DNA of 64,000 nucleotides from Scalesia atractyloides (Eukaryota > Streptophyta > Magnoliopsida > Asterales > Asteraceae), in the NCBI GenBank assembly GCA_947069175.1, contig CAMTDV010000002.1, forward strand, positions 11,400,988 to 11,464,987, given 5' to 3'. The notes beneath the pieces were generated by a model, which saw nothing but the letters and a program-made list of their open reading frames with translations, was not told the origin of the DNA and did not search any database. The position numbers were made by a program, and so were the translations under genes. Below are positions 35,415 through 47,383 of this stretch, piece after piece (position 1 is the stretch's first letter; each line of letters starts with the position of its first letter).

Positions 35415-37256
35415 AAGAGAATATCTGTAAAGAAACTTATGATCAGAGAATGGGTCTAGAGAGAGAAAGAGAGAGAGAGAGGTGTAGAGAGAGAAGATGA
35501 ATGTTAAGAAACAGATGATGGTATCCTTTGTGTTGCTATCTTTGGAGGTGAGATTCTGTATGCAGGTTATGGCTTCTGTCTTTAAACAATTCCCACTCCC
35601 AGAAACTAAAACACATGCAATTATCTCTTTTTCTGATGAGTACTAATACACATATTTCTTTGACAATTGACACCTTGCTGATGTTTCTCTCTCTATATTT
35701 GCATGTGTTTCTCTCTCTAAGAAGACACATAAAGACATTCAAAGAGATATGTAGTGCTTCTTGGGGTTGGATCTTTTGTCTATCTAAGTAACCAAGGGGA
35801 CACATTTTCTTAGGCTCACACTTGTTTAGGGTTATTTATTCTTAAGAAATGGGTAAAACAATATCGTGGGTTGATGTTTGCTAGGGATTGTAAAAATATT
35901 AACCTCATTAACAAAAAAAACTTAGAAACCTAAATCATTTAACACGGTAAATGGGTTGGTGTTTTCAAATATAAGACCAGCAGATATGAGTTCAGTTTTA
36001 AAAATTTTGTGGGTGACATGATAATACTTGCTCAAGTGCGTATACCCGTTTACCTAAATCGAAAATGAAGATACTAATATATTATATAATCTTATAAAAT
36101 ATATAAAAAATATGTTGAAGTGGTTAAAAACTTCTAAGTTATTAAATTGTAGAGTTGTAAAAAGTGTGGTTAAGTATATGATATGATAATTCGGTTTTTA
36201 GGTGAGTTTAGGATCAAGTTTTAGGTAATAAGTATCCTAACAAGCAATTTTAACCATATAAGTCCACACATAGATATACCAGCAAAACGCAATAGATAAT
36301 AACACTACTGATTATAAAATAATTACTGATATTTGTCTTCTTATGCGCCATTTTTTAAAAAAGTAATTAATGATATTTTCTTAAAAAGATATTGATTTAC
36401 ACATAAGGTATAAAATAATTTATAAAACATGTGAAAGAGTAGCTATAACTTTTAAAAGATGGACTCTTTGCTAAGTAACACTAGGTATTTATTTTTATGA
36501 AAATAGTGTGAGTTCAAGTCATATAAATTAAGTTATAATTTATAAGTTGACCTCATAAACATATCGTAGGCGTGTGTTTAAAAAAATGATAAAAATGTGT
36601 AACTTAATAAATGATTACAAAAAGATAATATAGGTATATTAAAGTATTCGAGAGTTCAAATCTCGACATAGTTGTTTTGTTTAGATCAACTTTTTACAGT
36701 GTGGGCCTTGCCCCTTCATATCGTCATGTAGGTTGTTCAGATTACTTTCAATTATTGTATTTGATATCCAACTTGTTAAAGAAAAATGAAGCAAATGCCT
36801 ACTAAAATACATAAAGAAAAATACAAAAAGCAAACCAAAAGATATGAACGTATGAAACAACGCATTACGGACTCTACAGTTCATTTTGAGTTTCGTTTTA
36901 TGAGTGATTGTAAATTTGTAATCCAAGCAAGTTAATTTGAAAGACAATATCTCTCAATAATAATACTAATTAAGAATTACGTATTTTATGTTTAACAATT
37001 TCAGTTACACCTCTCTAACAAGGTTTCAAGTTTTAACCGATGCTTTTACATCTGACTCACCAGTATTAGCAGTATATCAATTCAACTGGCTGGTGTGATC
37101 TAAAAACTAAGGTTTGGAAAAGGGAGAAGGCAATCATTTTTCATTAGTTTTGCTCAAGTTTTCATCATCGGCTAGCTCCTTTGCACCAAGTACTCTATCT
37201 CACTACCAAATAGTCGACACTAAAGGTCTTGGTTTTTAGAGGTTAAATCAACATGT
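35415..37256. other. EPFL upstream region and AT-rich intergenic DNA
   Basis: The part next to the EPFL gene may hold its promoter. It includes a (GA)n tract at 35459-35500 and a CTCTCTCT word near 35690. No gene or clear transposon was recognised up to the TRIM at 37257. CATGT at 37252-37256 is the left target duplication of the TRIM. Confidence 0.5.
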
Positions 37257-38247
37257 TGTTAGAACTAATCTTGTTAATACTAAAAAGTTGAAGTATTTAA
37301 TGATTTGTTTTTAGTTGTATTTTATTTTAGTAAGGTGATTTAGAATTTATACTAGTTTTATTTATTTGGTTTCCTTATAGGATTAGGTTACTTATTCTTC
37401 AAGGGTTGTTTTGTATAATAGGAGTTTAGGGTTGATGTACTTTCAATTTTAATCAAAGAATTTTTTCTTGTTAAATCCACTGTTTTGATTAAGTTGAAGA
37501 AGGCTGGTTTCCAACAATGGTATCAAAGTGGTTTATCAATTTGAGAGGTTTGCAGGTGCAAGAGGGTTTGTTGATCAAACGGTAGCAGCAAGTTGTAATG
37601 ATCAAGGTTGTGATTAACAACAGTAAAACCGTAGTAATCAAGGAGCAGTTATTATAGGCATGATCAAACAAGAAAACTCAGGTGTAGTGCAATGTTAGAC
37701 CGAATCAACATCAAACTTCAAAGGTGGTGAAATAGCGGGCTTAATCAAGGTTGAAGAAAGAGGATGTTGACCTGTTTGTGGTTGATCGTTCAAGTGTTTG
37801 GACAAGTCTTTGGTTTGAATATCCAAAAGGAGTCAGAAATATGGAGTACGTGTTGTGTCGACTGAACAAAGGTGTTGATGCAAAATGAACGCAAGAGACC
37901 GAGTATTAAGGTGGAAGAACTTCGGATCTTACGTGGTATTCAAGACCTCGGAAGAACTTGACAAGCTTAAGGGGGTGATTGTTGAAACTAATCTTCTCAA
38001 TACTCAAAAGTTGAAGGATTTAATGGGTTGTGTTTAATTGTATTTTATTTTAGTAAGGAATTTAGGATTTATACTAGTTTTATGTTATTTGGTTTCCTCA
38101 TAGGATTATGTTACTTGTTCATCAAGGGTTGTTTCGTATAAATAGGAGTTATAGTCTAAGGTTTATGTACCTTCAATTTTAATTAAAGAGCTTTTTCTTA
38201 TTAAATCAATTGTTTGATTAAGTTGAAGAAAAGCCTGTTTTCCAACA
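37257..38247 (+). mobile_element. Complete TRIM retroelement, 991 bp
   Basis: Two LTRs, 37257-37516 (260 bp) and 37980-38247 (268 bp), begin TGTTAGAAC or TGTTGAAAC and end TTTCCAACA. The first is followed by TGGTATCAAAGTGG (37518), close to the tRNA-iMet primer site. The second is preceded by the polypurine tract AAGGGGGTGAT (about 37967-37977). CATGT flanks both ends (37252-37256 and 38248-38252). The 463-bp interior has no coding frame. This is a textbook terminal-repeat retrotransposon in miniature, mobilised by proteins from elsewhere. Confidence 0.92.
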
Positions 38248-38252
38248 CATGT

Positions 38253-39632
38253 ATGTATAAGTTTTCAAATAACTGATTTTAGTCCACAACTTATAATTGA
38301 CAAGACATAGTTTGTACTTTGTATCATTTGTTTTAACTTTTACAAAATGAATTTATTTCAAAGGGTAAAAATACTTGGTATCATTTATGTTAGGTTTTAC
38401 AAAGTTAATTTATCTCAATGGGTAAAAATACTTGGAATCCTGTTTTAAAGTTTCTTACATTAGTTATTACCACGCATCACACAGGATATTTTTTTTCTCA
38501 TATCATGATTTCAAAATTAGTTATTACTATGCATCACACAAGATTTTTTTTCCTCATATCATGATTTCAAAACTGGCCTATCACAAGACATTTTTGTTAC
38601 GTGTAGTAGAAAAACAATTTATTGTAACTTGTACTTTAGGCAACATAGATAGTACATTATCATATATTTGACCATCGAAGACATTATAAGGCCCCACCCC
38701 ATGTGTAGTCTTATTGTACATAACCAAAAATACAGTCCTTCGAACATAAAATAAGCGGGTACTTTGTCACTACAAGAAATAGTTAAGGAGCCAAAATTCA
38801 AAGAATCTCAACTATTTAGCTTTTTATCAAGATTTCAAAATCCATTTCCAGTGTGTCATTTCAAAGATTGGGTTGAAAAAAAAGTCCACAACTTTGAAAA
38901 TAAATTACCACTCTTTGGGGGAAAAGTAAAATTCAAATAAGAAAATATCCTCGAGCCAATGAACTTCTGGAGCATTGACAACCCTATAACTTTTTAATAT
39001 GGATGTCATGGGTCAGAATCTCGTCTAGAGTAAAAATGTTCTCAGTTGAGCCATGATTTTACCACAATGTGCTTTCGGGGGGTGAGTTTCATCTGGAATG
39101 GTGGTGGAACGAGTCACCAACGCCGTTTGTGTTCGTAGGTTTGGCTACCCTTTTACTATTGAGTTTACTTGGGTGATAGGCTTTTGTTGGTCACTCAAAA
39201 AAACCCTGATTCATAACAATATTAATCCTGCAATCGCTTGTACTTAATGCAATAAAATTACCATTAGCTCTAATGTTTCCGTACACAAAATTTTATACAA
39301 TTACCATTAGCTTAAAGCATTGCAACAGGATTCTTCAAAGAATGAGTAAAATAACACAACATATTTCTTTGTTATCAATTCGTTCTCTCCTTCATTTCTC
39401 ACTCCTCTCCTTCAAACTTTCATATCATGCCACCCGATATACATGTGAAGACATATGCGTTAAACTCTCCCTCCTTCACGTAGATACTATATCACCTAAG
39501 GATGCCTATAACGCACGCATTTGAGGTGCTAACAAGCTACAAAAACACCAGCACATCACCCCTGCCCGTTGTTGCCTGAGTTTATCCCTCTTACATAATC
39601 TCTTTTTTGGCGTTTTGAAAGTGAAAGGGGAA
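38253..39632. other. Intergenic DNA with short duplications
   Basis: Two local duplications are visible: GGGTAAAAATACTTGG twice at about 38362-38437, and a roughly 57-bp unit with TCATATCATGATTTCAAAA twice at about 38459-38573. The stretch 39300-39632 may be internal sequence of the following LTR element, because GTGAAAGGGGAA before 39633 looks like a polypurine tract. No gene. Confidence 0.45.
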
Positions 39633-40292
39633 TGGTCCTGAATGTCGCACATGGTCGCGCGCACATTGGAACATACAAAAGAAATAACTAAAAAATTCAG
39701 CAAGCATAAGAATTCTTCTGCATGAGGGCACCCGCGCATACACATGACGTAAGCTCACATGAGACAGATAGTACATCTGGCAGCTCCATGCAGCTAATCA
39801 ACTCTTAGCAGTCCTAAGAATTGTCTTCCCCCTACGATGAAGGAATTGTGCAAGGGACAACAAGTAACAAAAGGCAGTTACGTGGCACCAACCAATTGTA
39901 GCCAAGTGCTGCTGCATAAACGATTAATGAAGAACCCGGAAGAAAGTACATACAGACAGTGGTACACGACAACCACATTGCGCTACGTCACCGACACCTC
40001 TACAAGCACTAACAGTCCTGCCAGAGGGAACATAATGGATATTATCTTAGGGCGATAGGTGGCCAAGGCCCATCAGCCCACGATCTTCTCCTCTTCCCTT
40101 TGACTATAAATATAGACCTTCACCTCCAGGTTCAGTGATCGGTTTTTCCTTATTCTCTTACTCTTAACACGCACTTGTTATTTTCTTTAAACGAATATTT
40201 ATTCTCACGTCGGAGGGTGGTTACAAGGGGAATCCCCCACCTCTCCTCCTTGTAGCGAGCTTCAAAGTGTTGTTCGTTTTGCAGGATTAACA
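39633..40292 (+). mobile_element. Tat-like LTR D1
   Basis: It begins TGGTCCTGAATGTCG after a purine-rich tract and ends near GCAGGATTAACA. A TATAAATATA box lies at about 40104-40113. The part after it holds CACGTCGGAGGGTGG and GGGGAATCCCCC, typical of Tat/Retand-type Ty3 LTRs. It matches D2 (43812-44056 and 47114-47383) except in the last 120 bp. The exact right end is uncertain. Confidence 0.6.
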
Positions 40293-40405
40293 GTCGTTAT
40301 CATCACATAAATTGTTTTAGGAAAGAAAAAGGATTAACCTAGTTGATGAGACAAACTCCATAAGGATAAACCCTATGGTTAGACTTAGTGTTCCTTCATT
40401 GGCGT

Positions 40406-41488
40406 TGATCGATGTCGTAAGGTCGGTAAAAAATATATTTAAAAAGTGTCATATTCACTTTTATTATAAAGAACAAGTAGGGTATCGAATCCACAGGGAA
40501 TTAGTGGAAAGTTTTAAAGTTCATTACCTTTTGTAGTTATCTAATTCAAAGACGATTGCTTTTTTGTTAATTGAGAGAGTTGTTTTGAAAACAAGTTTGA
40601 TTGATTAGAGAAAACAATTATGAGAAAAGTAATCTACTTCGGGTTTCGGGTTTGAACACAATTGATATTGTTAACCTAGTGGGAAGCCATTAATGGTGAC
40701 TATGTATATGATTAATCAAGTGGTAGATCAGGAACCGAACTTAAGAGGTCCTATTCACACAATACCAATTCAATTATATGAAACATAAACCAACAAACAA
40801 ATCATAGACCAAAAAGTTCATCAATTTAACGGTTCAACAAAATCAAATCTTTTAAATGAAGAACCACAATTGAATATATCAATAACTTAATGTGTGAAAG
40901 TTTCAATCCCACAAACCTAAGTTAAACAAGTTTCAAAAGTATTAATTACAAACCCTACACCCAGAGGAGATCATGGATGAGATTAACCACTCATGGTCTT
41001 CATTGGATCTTCAATTGATGCTCTTGATCTTGATTGCATGAAAGAACTGAATGTATTAAGGTTGGGAACTCCAAAAATCGTCCTTGGGGAGTGGAAAACG
41101 GATAGGGTTACTGATAATTGTGTTTTAGGAATGTTTAACCTTAAATAGGGTGGAAAAGCATGAAATTCGCGAGTCAGGTCTGGGGTTCAGTGCCAGGTGG
41201 TGCCAAATCAACAATTGGTGGCGCTGAATTGCAATTCTCTTCTATTGTGTACTGAATCAGCGCCTAGTGGCGCCGATTGATACCAATCTTCCGGTTTTTC
41301 ACGTTTTGATCTTCCAACTTGTATGTATGCTTCCAATAGTCTATAATGCTTCATGAAAACCTCTCGTGAAGCTCTAAAAGCTCTCCGTTAAGCTCCGGGT
41401 ACCTGCAAATCAAAACAACTCAAAGTAAACCGTTTTTATAAAACATCATATTTACACACTTTCAACACGGTTAAACACCCTCACATCA
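40406..41488 (-). mobile_element. Athila-like 3' LTR G (1083 bp)
   Basis: On the minus strand it begins TGATGTGAGGG at 41488, directly after a polypurine tract (AAGTGTGGGGATG, 41489-41501), and ends near CGATCA at 40406. The structure parallels the LTRs of elements A and B, with a similar GGTATCGAATCCACAGGGAA region in the R/U5 part. The adjoining internal sequence continues to about 41790 and is then cut by LTR H. Confidence 0.65.
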
Positions 41489-41790
41489 CATCCCCACACT
41501 TACCCTTTGCTTGCCCCCAAACAAAGCACTCTTGTAACCATCATTAATAACTACACTTCACAATTCCCTTATCAAACCTTAGCCATGGTCCAAAGTCATA
41601 CCCAGACTCACAAGACTGACACATTCAATAGGTTTATAATCTCAGAAAGTACAATTGATGTTTCCTTCAAAATCAAAGAATATACCTAACCAAATTTAAC
41701 TAAGCTTCAAGTCTACACATGTTCTCACACCTCACAAAGTTTCGCTCCTCTCAATTTTAAAGTAGACTAGTTATAAATTCATTAGTATAT
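41489..41790 (-). mobile_element. Polypurine tract and 3' internal remnant of element G
   Basis: The polypurine tract at 41489-41501 is followed (towards higher coordinates) by about 290 bp of non-coding sequence similar in style to the 3' untranslated part of element B. It is cut at 41791 by an LTR start. Confidence 0.5.
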
Positions 41791-43811
41791 TGTAACATCC
41801 GTAAAAACAGATCTCCGAAACCCGACTCGTATTATAAACCGGATCCTACGCCTAATAAATGAAAGTGGAATTTTTATTATCTTTGATCGTTATTTCTTAT
41901 TTATAGCACGTGATACGTTTATCTAATTAATGTGATTATGTTCGGATCCAAAAACATTAATTTTATAAGTTTACAATTATTTGCGATTAGTTAGTTATAA
42001 AAAGAAATCATTGAAATTAGGTTGGTTATAATGTTTAAGTAGTTTCCGAAAGGAATAATTAAAATTTACATAAAAATTTAGTTAAACCAAGTTAGATTTT
42101 AAAAGAAATAATTAAACTAGGTTAGGTTATACTTTTAAACCAAGTTCTAATTCGTGATTTTTGAAGTAAAATCAAAGCTAGGGCTTGAAACTTGTTCTTG
42201 TGATTTCTCCTTCATACGTACACTAAATCAGGTAATCCAAGTCTTTTTTTACGAGGTATAACTATAAATTCTTATGAAATCGACCATAGATCAATTCCCC
42301 CAAAGCCCAATGTTGTTATTTTTCTGAGCTCTACAAAACTCTTTTATCAATATCTGTGATAGAGGGCATTATCTATATTACCTGATTTCTTAGAATAACT
42401 AGGGTTCTTAATTTATATAAATTAGGGTTTTTGATCTTAGACCCATGTATTATTAAAATTGACAGTAGGATATTGTGCTTTGCCATGTTAGGTTAGGTTA
42501 TGCAAACTTTTAAAATTTTGGACTTTATTTGAATTTAATATAAAATTGTATTAATTAATATATCGTGAAAAATTACATAGAACACAAAAATTATCAACAC
42601 CAATATACATGAATATGGTTTTAATAGATTAGATATAACACATAGTGCATGAAAATTTTCATGATTTACTTGTTGATAATGAAATTTAAAGGTATTATAT
42701 ATTTTTTTAGTTTAATCTTTTTGAAATTACTAAAATGAAAATATAATGTAGGAATGAATTGTTGAATTTTATAAATCACTATGATAAAATTTTATTAATA
42801 TTGGTGAAATTGATATTTATCGATCACAAGATAATATAGATGGGTAAAACTATACTTTATGAAATTTTGGGCTTATTATATAGAAAATACTAATTAGTGT
42901 AAGTTATGGTTTTTATTGTAAAATTTGAGATTTAAATAAGAAGAACTTAGCATATTCTACCAAATGAAAATTTGGATATAAAAACTTTAATTTATGATAT
43001 GATAGATGTGTTAAAATTATTTAATAAAGGTTCAATAATAATTTAGAGTTAGGATCGTGAAACTTTACAATTTATTTTTGTTGTTGATTGAATTGTATAT
43101 TCACACACACATATATATATGTATGTATATTTGTAGGATAACATTCTTGTTCGTGGAGTTTTCTTCCTAACGATTGTGCGGTTATTCAAGATCACCCAAA
43201 ATGTAAACCGTGAGTAATTTCTACTATTTCTCCCATTCTTATTTTTATTGATTTTGGGGATGTATCATGTTATAAAAATACTTGTTTAACCCATTCATTA
43301 GCATGCTAAATTTCAATGTGTTATTATATGGATGCATACATGTGTTTTATTTTAGTTGTCATGTGATGTTAGTCTGTTGTATTCCCTAGCATGTCATTGT
43401 GGATCACGGTCGACTAGGTTCCCTACGATCATGGGTTGTAGCCTAGTATCCCCACCACTATTAGATTCGCTCTTTGGGGCTCTAGTCTTGTATAGTCTTA
43501 AATTCGAGTTATCATATATTCGTTTGATTCGTATGTTCACTTGGTTGTTTGTTTGTTTTGTATACATGTTTACATAGTATGACTTATGACATATTATGAT
43601 CTATGTACTAACCTTGGAAAGCATGTTAAAACCCTTTCCTTAGAATTAGTTTAAAAATCATTTTTATAAAAGAAAATATGAATTACTCGCCAACATATTG
43701 ATGAACCAAAAATTATTTTGTGCATGATACAGGAACACAAGGGTGAGATGAGTTCGAGATGAAGACACATAGGATGTGCCTTAGTCCTGGTCTAGGGGAC
43801 TTGAAGGGGTA
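41791..43811 (+). mobile_element. Truncated chromovirus-type LTR H
   Basis: It starts TGTAACATCCG, as in the C family, and near its end holds ATTACTCGCCAACATATTG and TGCATGATACAGG, which match the R/U5 part of C3 (TTTACTCGCCAACTTATG, ACATGATACAGG). The terminal GGTGTGACA is missing because LTR D2 begins at 43812. The rest is AT-rich and diverged. Confidence 0.55.
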
Positions 43812-44056
43812 TGGTCCTGAACATCGCGTGTACATTGGATCATACCAAAGAAATAACTAAAAACTCAACAAGCATGAGAATTATTCTGCATGAGGGCACT
43901 TGCACATACACATGACGAATGCTCACATGAGACAGGAAGTACACCTGGCATCTCCATGCAGCCAATCAGCTCTTAGCAGTCCTGAGAATTGTTTCCCCCT
44001 ACGTTGAAGGAATCGTGCATGGGACAACAAGTATCAAAGGATGATTACGTGGCACC
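43812..44056 (+). mobile_element. Tat-like LTR D2, left part
   Basis: It begins TGGTCCTGAACATCGCG and matches D1 (39633 onward) until GTGGCACC, where LTR E is inserted. It resumes at 47109. The duplication GCACC (44052-44056 and 47109-47113) marks the insertion. Confidence 0.75.
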
Positions 44057-44120
44057 TCTCACACCCCAACCGACGGCGGAAACATCGGAGTGAGACGAAA
44101 ACGAGTTTGCAATAGACTTC

Positions 44121-44940
44121 GGTGTTGTTTGTTTTTTCCAAGAAGAGCTTCCTAGCCTCTTATGTATGCGTCACGCAAACCACGCGCAGACCTTTGGGTC
44201 TAAAAACTGTTTGTTTTCTCGAAGACCTTTCATTAAAACAGGTCTGTGCATCCTCTTTTTGGTACAAATGTGGGTCAAGCTCTTCTTACCTCTTCTTGTC
44301 TTTTTTTTTTTTTTGCCAGATATCACAAACACGCACAAAAACCCTAGAGGTCCTTCTCCATCCCCTCCACCACCTCCTCTCCACCACAGCCGCCGGCGCC
44401 TCCCTCTCACCGCTGCCACCTCCTCCTCCCTCCACCACACCACCGCTGCCACCTCCCTTCTCCCTCATCCCCAGTCGCCGCTGCCACCGCCCTCCTCCTT
44501 CCTCCCCACCACTACGACCCCCTCCTTCATCTTCCTCCCCTCCCCGTTGCCACCTCCCTGTCACCTTTCTTCAGCCAAGCTTAACCACATGTATGTACAT
44601 TTATCTTTATGAATTGTTTATTTTTTAGTGTTAGTTCATAATTAGATTTTTGCTTTTGATTATGTCAATTTTTTGGTGTTTTTTTTCTGATTTTTGCTTA
44701 TGATTATGTTAATTTTTGCTTATGGTTATGTTAATTTTTACTTATGATTATGTTAATTTTTTTTTTATGGATATGTTAATTTTTGCTTATGATTATTTCA
44801 GCAGCTTGCAGAAGTTAAAAAACAAACAGTCTTCTTCTTGCAGACTGCAGAGGTTTGGTCCACCTCTTCTGCTACAGATGTCTACAGATATGGTCCGCAG
44901 ACTGCAGACGTTTTACCTCTGAAAAAAAACAAACAACACC
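44121..44940. mobile_element. MITE-like element with GGTGTTGTTTGTTT ends and a captured-looking insert
   Basis: The left end is GGTGTTGTTTGTTTTTT, and the right end on the minus strand reads GGTGTTGTTTGTTTTTTTTC. TTC stands outside both ends (44118-44120 and 44941-44943). The interior has a CT-rich block with CCACC/CCTCC words (44340-44580), which starts with a leader-like AAAACCCTAGAGG and reads as Pro/Ser-rich in two frames. An array of about six 25-bp units with TTGCTTATGATTATG follows (44650-44810), ending ATTTCAG. The block could be a captured exon and intron of a host gene; this is unproven. Confidence 0.6.
44650..44812. repeat. 25-bp imperfect tandem repeat
   Basis: About six units of the type TTTTTGCTTATGATTATGTT, with variable T-run lengths, lie inside the MITE-like element. 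Confidence 0.8.
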
Positions 44941-47108
44941 TTCATAATGGCGTATTGTGACAAGTATTTAAAGTAACGATATACTAAAGGAAAATACAAC
45001 ATTTAGAACATAACGAATTAAACAACAAAAATTTAACTAAGTGCTTTTCTAGTTCTTCCTACTAGATTTCTTTTTAACGCATCATCATCAAGCTCCTACA
45101 ATTTATATTAAAGTAACAGGTCAGCACATAGGCATTGGTAAGCATACATGTTTAGTGTACTAGCATATGTAAAAAAAATGTTTTAATAAAATCCACATGG
45201 CAAAAACGTATACCAAGGTATAACATATCATGAACTAGCATGCATCACATACGTGTCAACCCAAAGATTCCACTAGTATATTCTTATCGTCACAACAACA
45301 AGACTGTTTGTATGATTACTTAACATAGACCCAACAAGGGTGGTGTGCTACTCCTATAACGCTAGACATGTTAAGGTAGGATCATACGAAGTTAATGACA
45401 AAGTATAGTGCAAGAATGGCTTCTAGCATGCATGTATTTCTAAAGTATAAACATATAAAGCATGTATAACGATTCGTTTGTATGGATTAAGCATTTGCAT
45501 ATGTGTGTTTGTGTGAGTTTTAATATGGTAATATATATCGCACCCAAAAGAGTAAAAACGGAAATAGGGTCATGTATACTCACGGTTTGCGAAGTAATTC
45601 CACTTAGTGAGTTTGACGAGTCTTGAGTTTTGTAACACCGAAGTTACTCTAAGAGGGAAACGAAGGTGTGTGACTTGCGGTTTTTGTTTAACGGACTGGA
45701 TTTGGAATTTTAAGAGTTAACATATATGAATGTAAAGTAAAGTACCATGAGAATGGTCATGCAAGGAGGTAGGATGACTTCCATCCATTTAACCTCATTA
45801 TATGATTCACCAAAGCACAAAATCATCAACTTAGTTGATGATTTCGGTTGGTCATGAATATAGACTAAAAATGAAAAATACATAAACTACTACATCTTAA
45901 AACAACTAAGTGAGCAAGCTAGATGCGTGCATCCCAAACAGGGAGAGTGTTTGAGGACGTGATATAGCCTTGTCCCTTTGTTGGAAGTTGTTTGAGACTT
46001 AGTGGTAAGTAACAAATCAAACAAGTGAGGTAGTGGAACAAGGTTGGAGAGCTAAAGCTTCCATGGATCATACTTTTACAAAAACACAAGTTCAACCATA
46101 TGGACGATGATGAACTTGGATGATTTCAACACTTGTAGGTTGCTTAGAACCTTGTTTAAAACAACAAGTTTTGGAGGTTTTTAGGTCCTTAATCTTCTAG
46201 AAATCAACCATACACAAGCCTCATAACCATGAGTTTGATTGGGGGCATGGTTGGTGCAAGATTCCCACAAGATGAAACAAGAACCAAACATGTTGTACAA
46301 GTTTTGTGAAAACAAAATTTTCATTCTACTTTGGACCTCAAATGTAGTGAGGTTCCACCTTAGTTTGCCATTGTAAACTTGGGAAACCTTCCTAGAGGTT
46401 ATCCAAGTAGTATGGAAGAAGAATGGTAAAGAAAAGTGAGTGAAAACGCACTTAGAACACTTGAACTTTCTGCCTAAAATGGAGAAATTCTAGATGATTT
46501 TAGGTGTGTTTGAGAGTGATTTGAAGTCGTGGAAAGTTAAAATGTGATGGAGGAGGATTGGTTTTATAAAGGATTATGGTTTGGGTTTAAAGGAGGTTGG
46601 AAGGTGATTGGAGGAGAAGGATGTAGAAAAGGGTAAATCTGGTTGGCAGAAAATATCTGCTAAAAAATCGGCATCTTTGTGCCACGTGGCAAAACATTTT
46701 TCCATGTCACGTGGCGCAAGGGGAGTTTTTTTTTTAATTTTGAGTTTTGTTCAATTTCAGCCACAACACTTTGTTTTTAGGTTATTTTATGTCGTTTTCT
46801 TGTATTTTAACTTGTTTTTAGGTATCCAAAGTGCATTAAAGTACTGTTTGCGTGTGATGCATGTATGGTTGATAATTCTAAGTATATCGTGTCTCGGTTT
46901 TGCGTATAGATACGTATTCGGTGATTGATTTGCGTATAACACAAGTATGTAACATGTGTAAGTATAAAAGTGAATTCCATTGTGATAAAAGTCTCGGATT
47001 ACAAGATTGGAAAAGAAATACGAATACGATACGATTATAAGTTTCTAAAAATAGAACTATGAATACACCTTTCTAAATAAGGAAAGTACAGAAATACGAA
47101 GCATTACA

Positions 47109-47383
47109 GCACCAACCAACTGTAGCCAGGTGCCGCAGCACAAACGGTTATTGAAAAACCCGACAGAAAGTATATACAGATAGCGGTACATGCCAACCAC
47201 ATTGAGCCACGTCACCGACACCTCTACAAGCACTAACAGTCCTGCCAGAGGGAACATAATGGATATTATCTTAGAGCGACAGCTGACCAAGGCCCATCAG
47301 TCCACAATCATCTTTTCTTCCCTTCGGCTTTAAATACAGACCTTCACCTCCAGGTTCAGAGATTAGTTTTTCCTTACTCTTAA
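47109..47383 (+). mobile_element. Tat-like LTR D2, right part
   Basis: It continues D2 after LTR E with GCACCAACCAACTGTAGCC, then matches D1 through AACAGTCCTGCCAGAGGG and TTTAAATACAGACC up to TTACTCTTAA. Beyond that a short piece like element G (ACCGGATACCTACAAATC) follows, which suggests recombination between LTR types. Confidence 0.7.

Larger units (their letters stand above)
44057..47108 (-). mobile_element. Solo LTR E inside D2
   Basis: On the minus strand it begins TGTAATGC at 47108 and ends GGTTGGGGTGTGAGA at 44057. The 5-bp duplication GCACC flanks both ends. Without the nested MITE (44121-44940) it is about 2.2 kb. No primer site, polypurine tract or coding sequence is present, so it fits a solo LTR. 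The end resembles that of the C family, so it is probably chromovirus-derived. Confidence 0.75.

Noticed and set aside
44122..44628. Long Pro/Ser-rich open frames
   Set aside because: Two overlapping frames and the reverse strand are all open because the DNA is CT-rich; the stretch lies within a MITE-like element and shows no domain.
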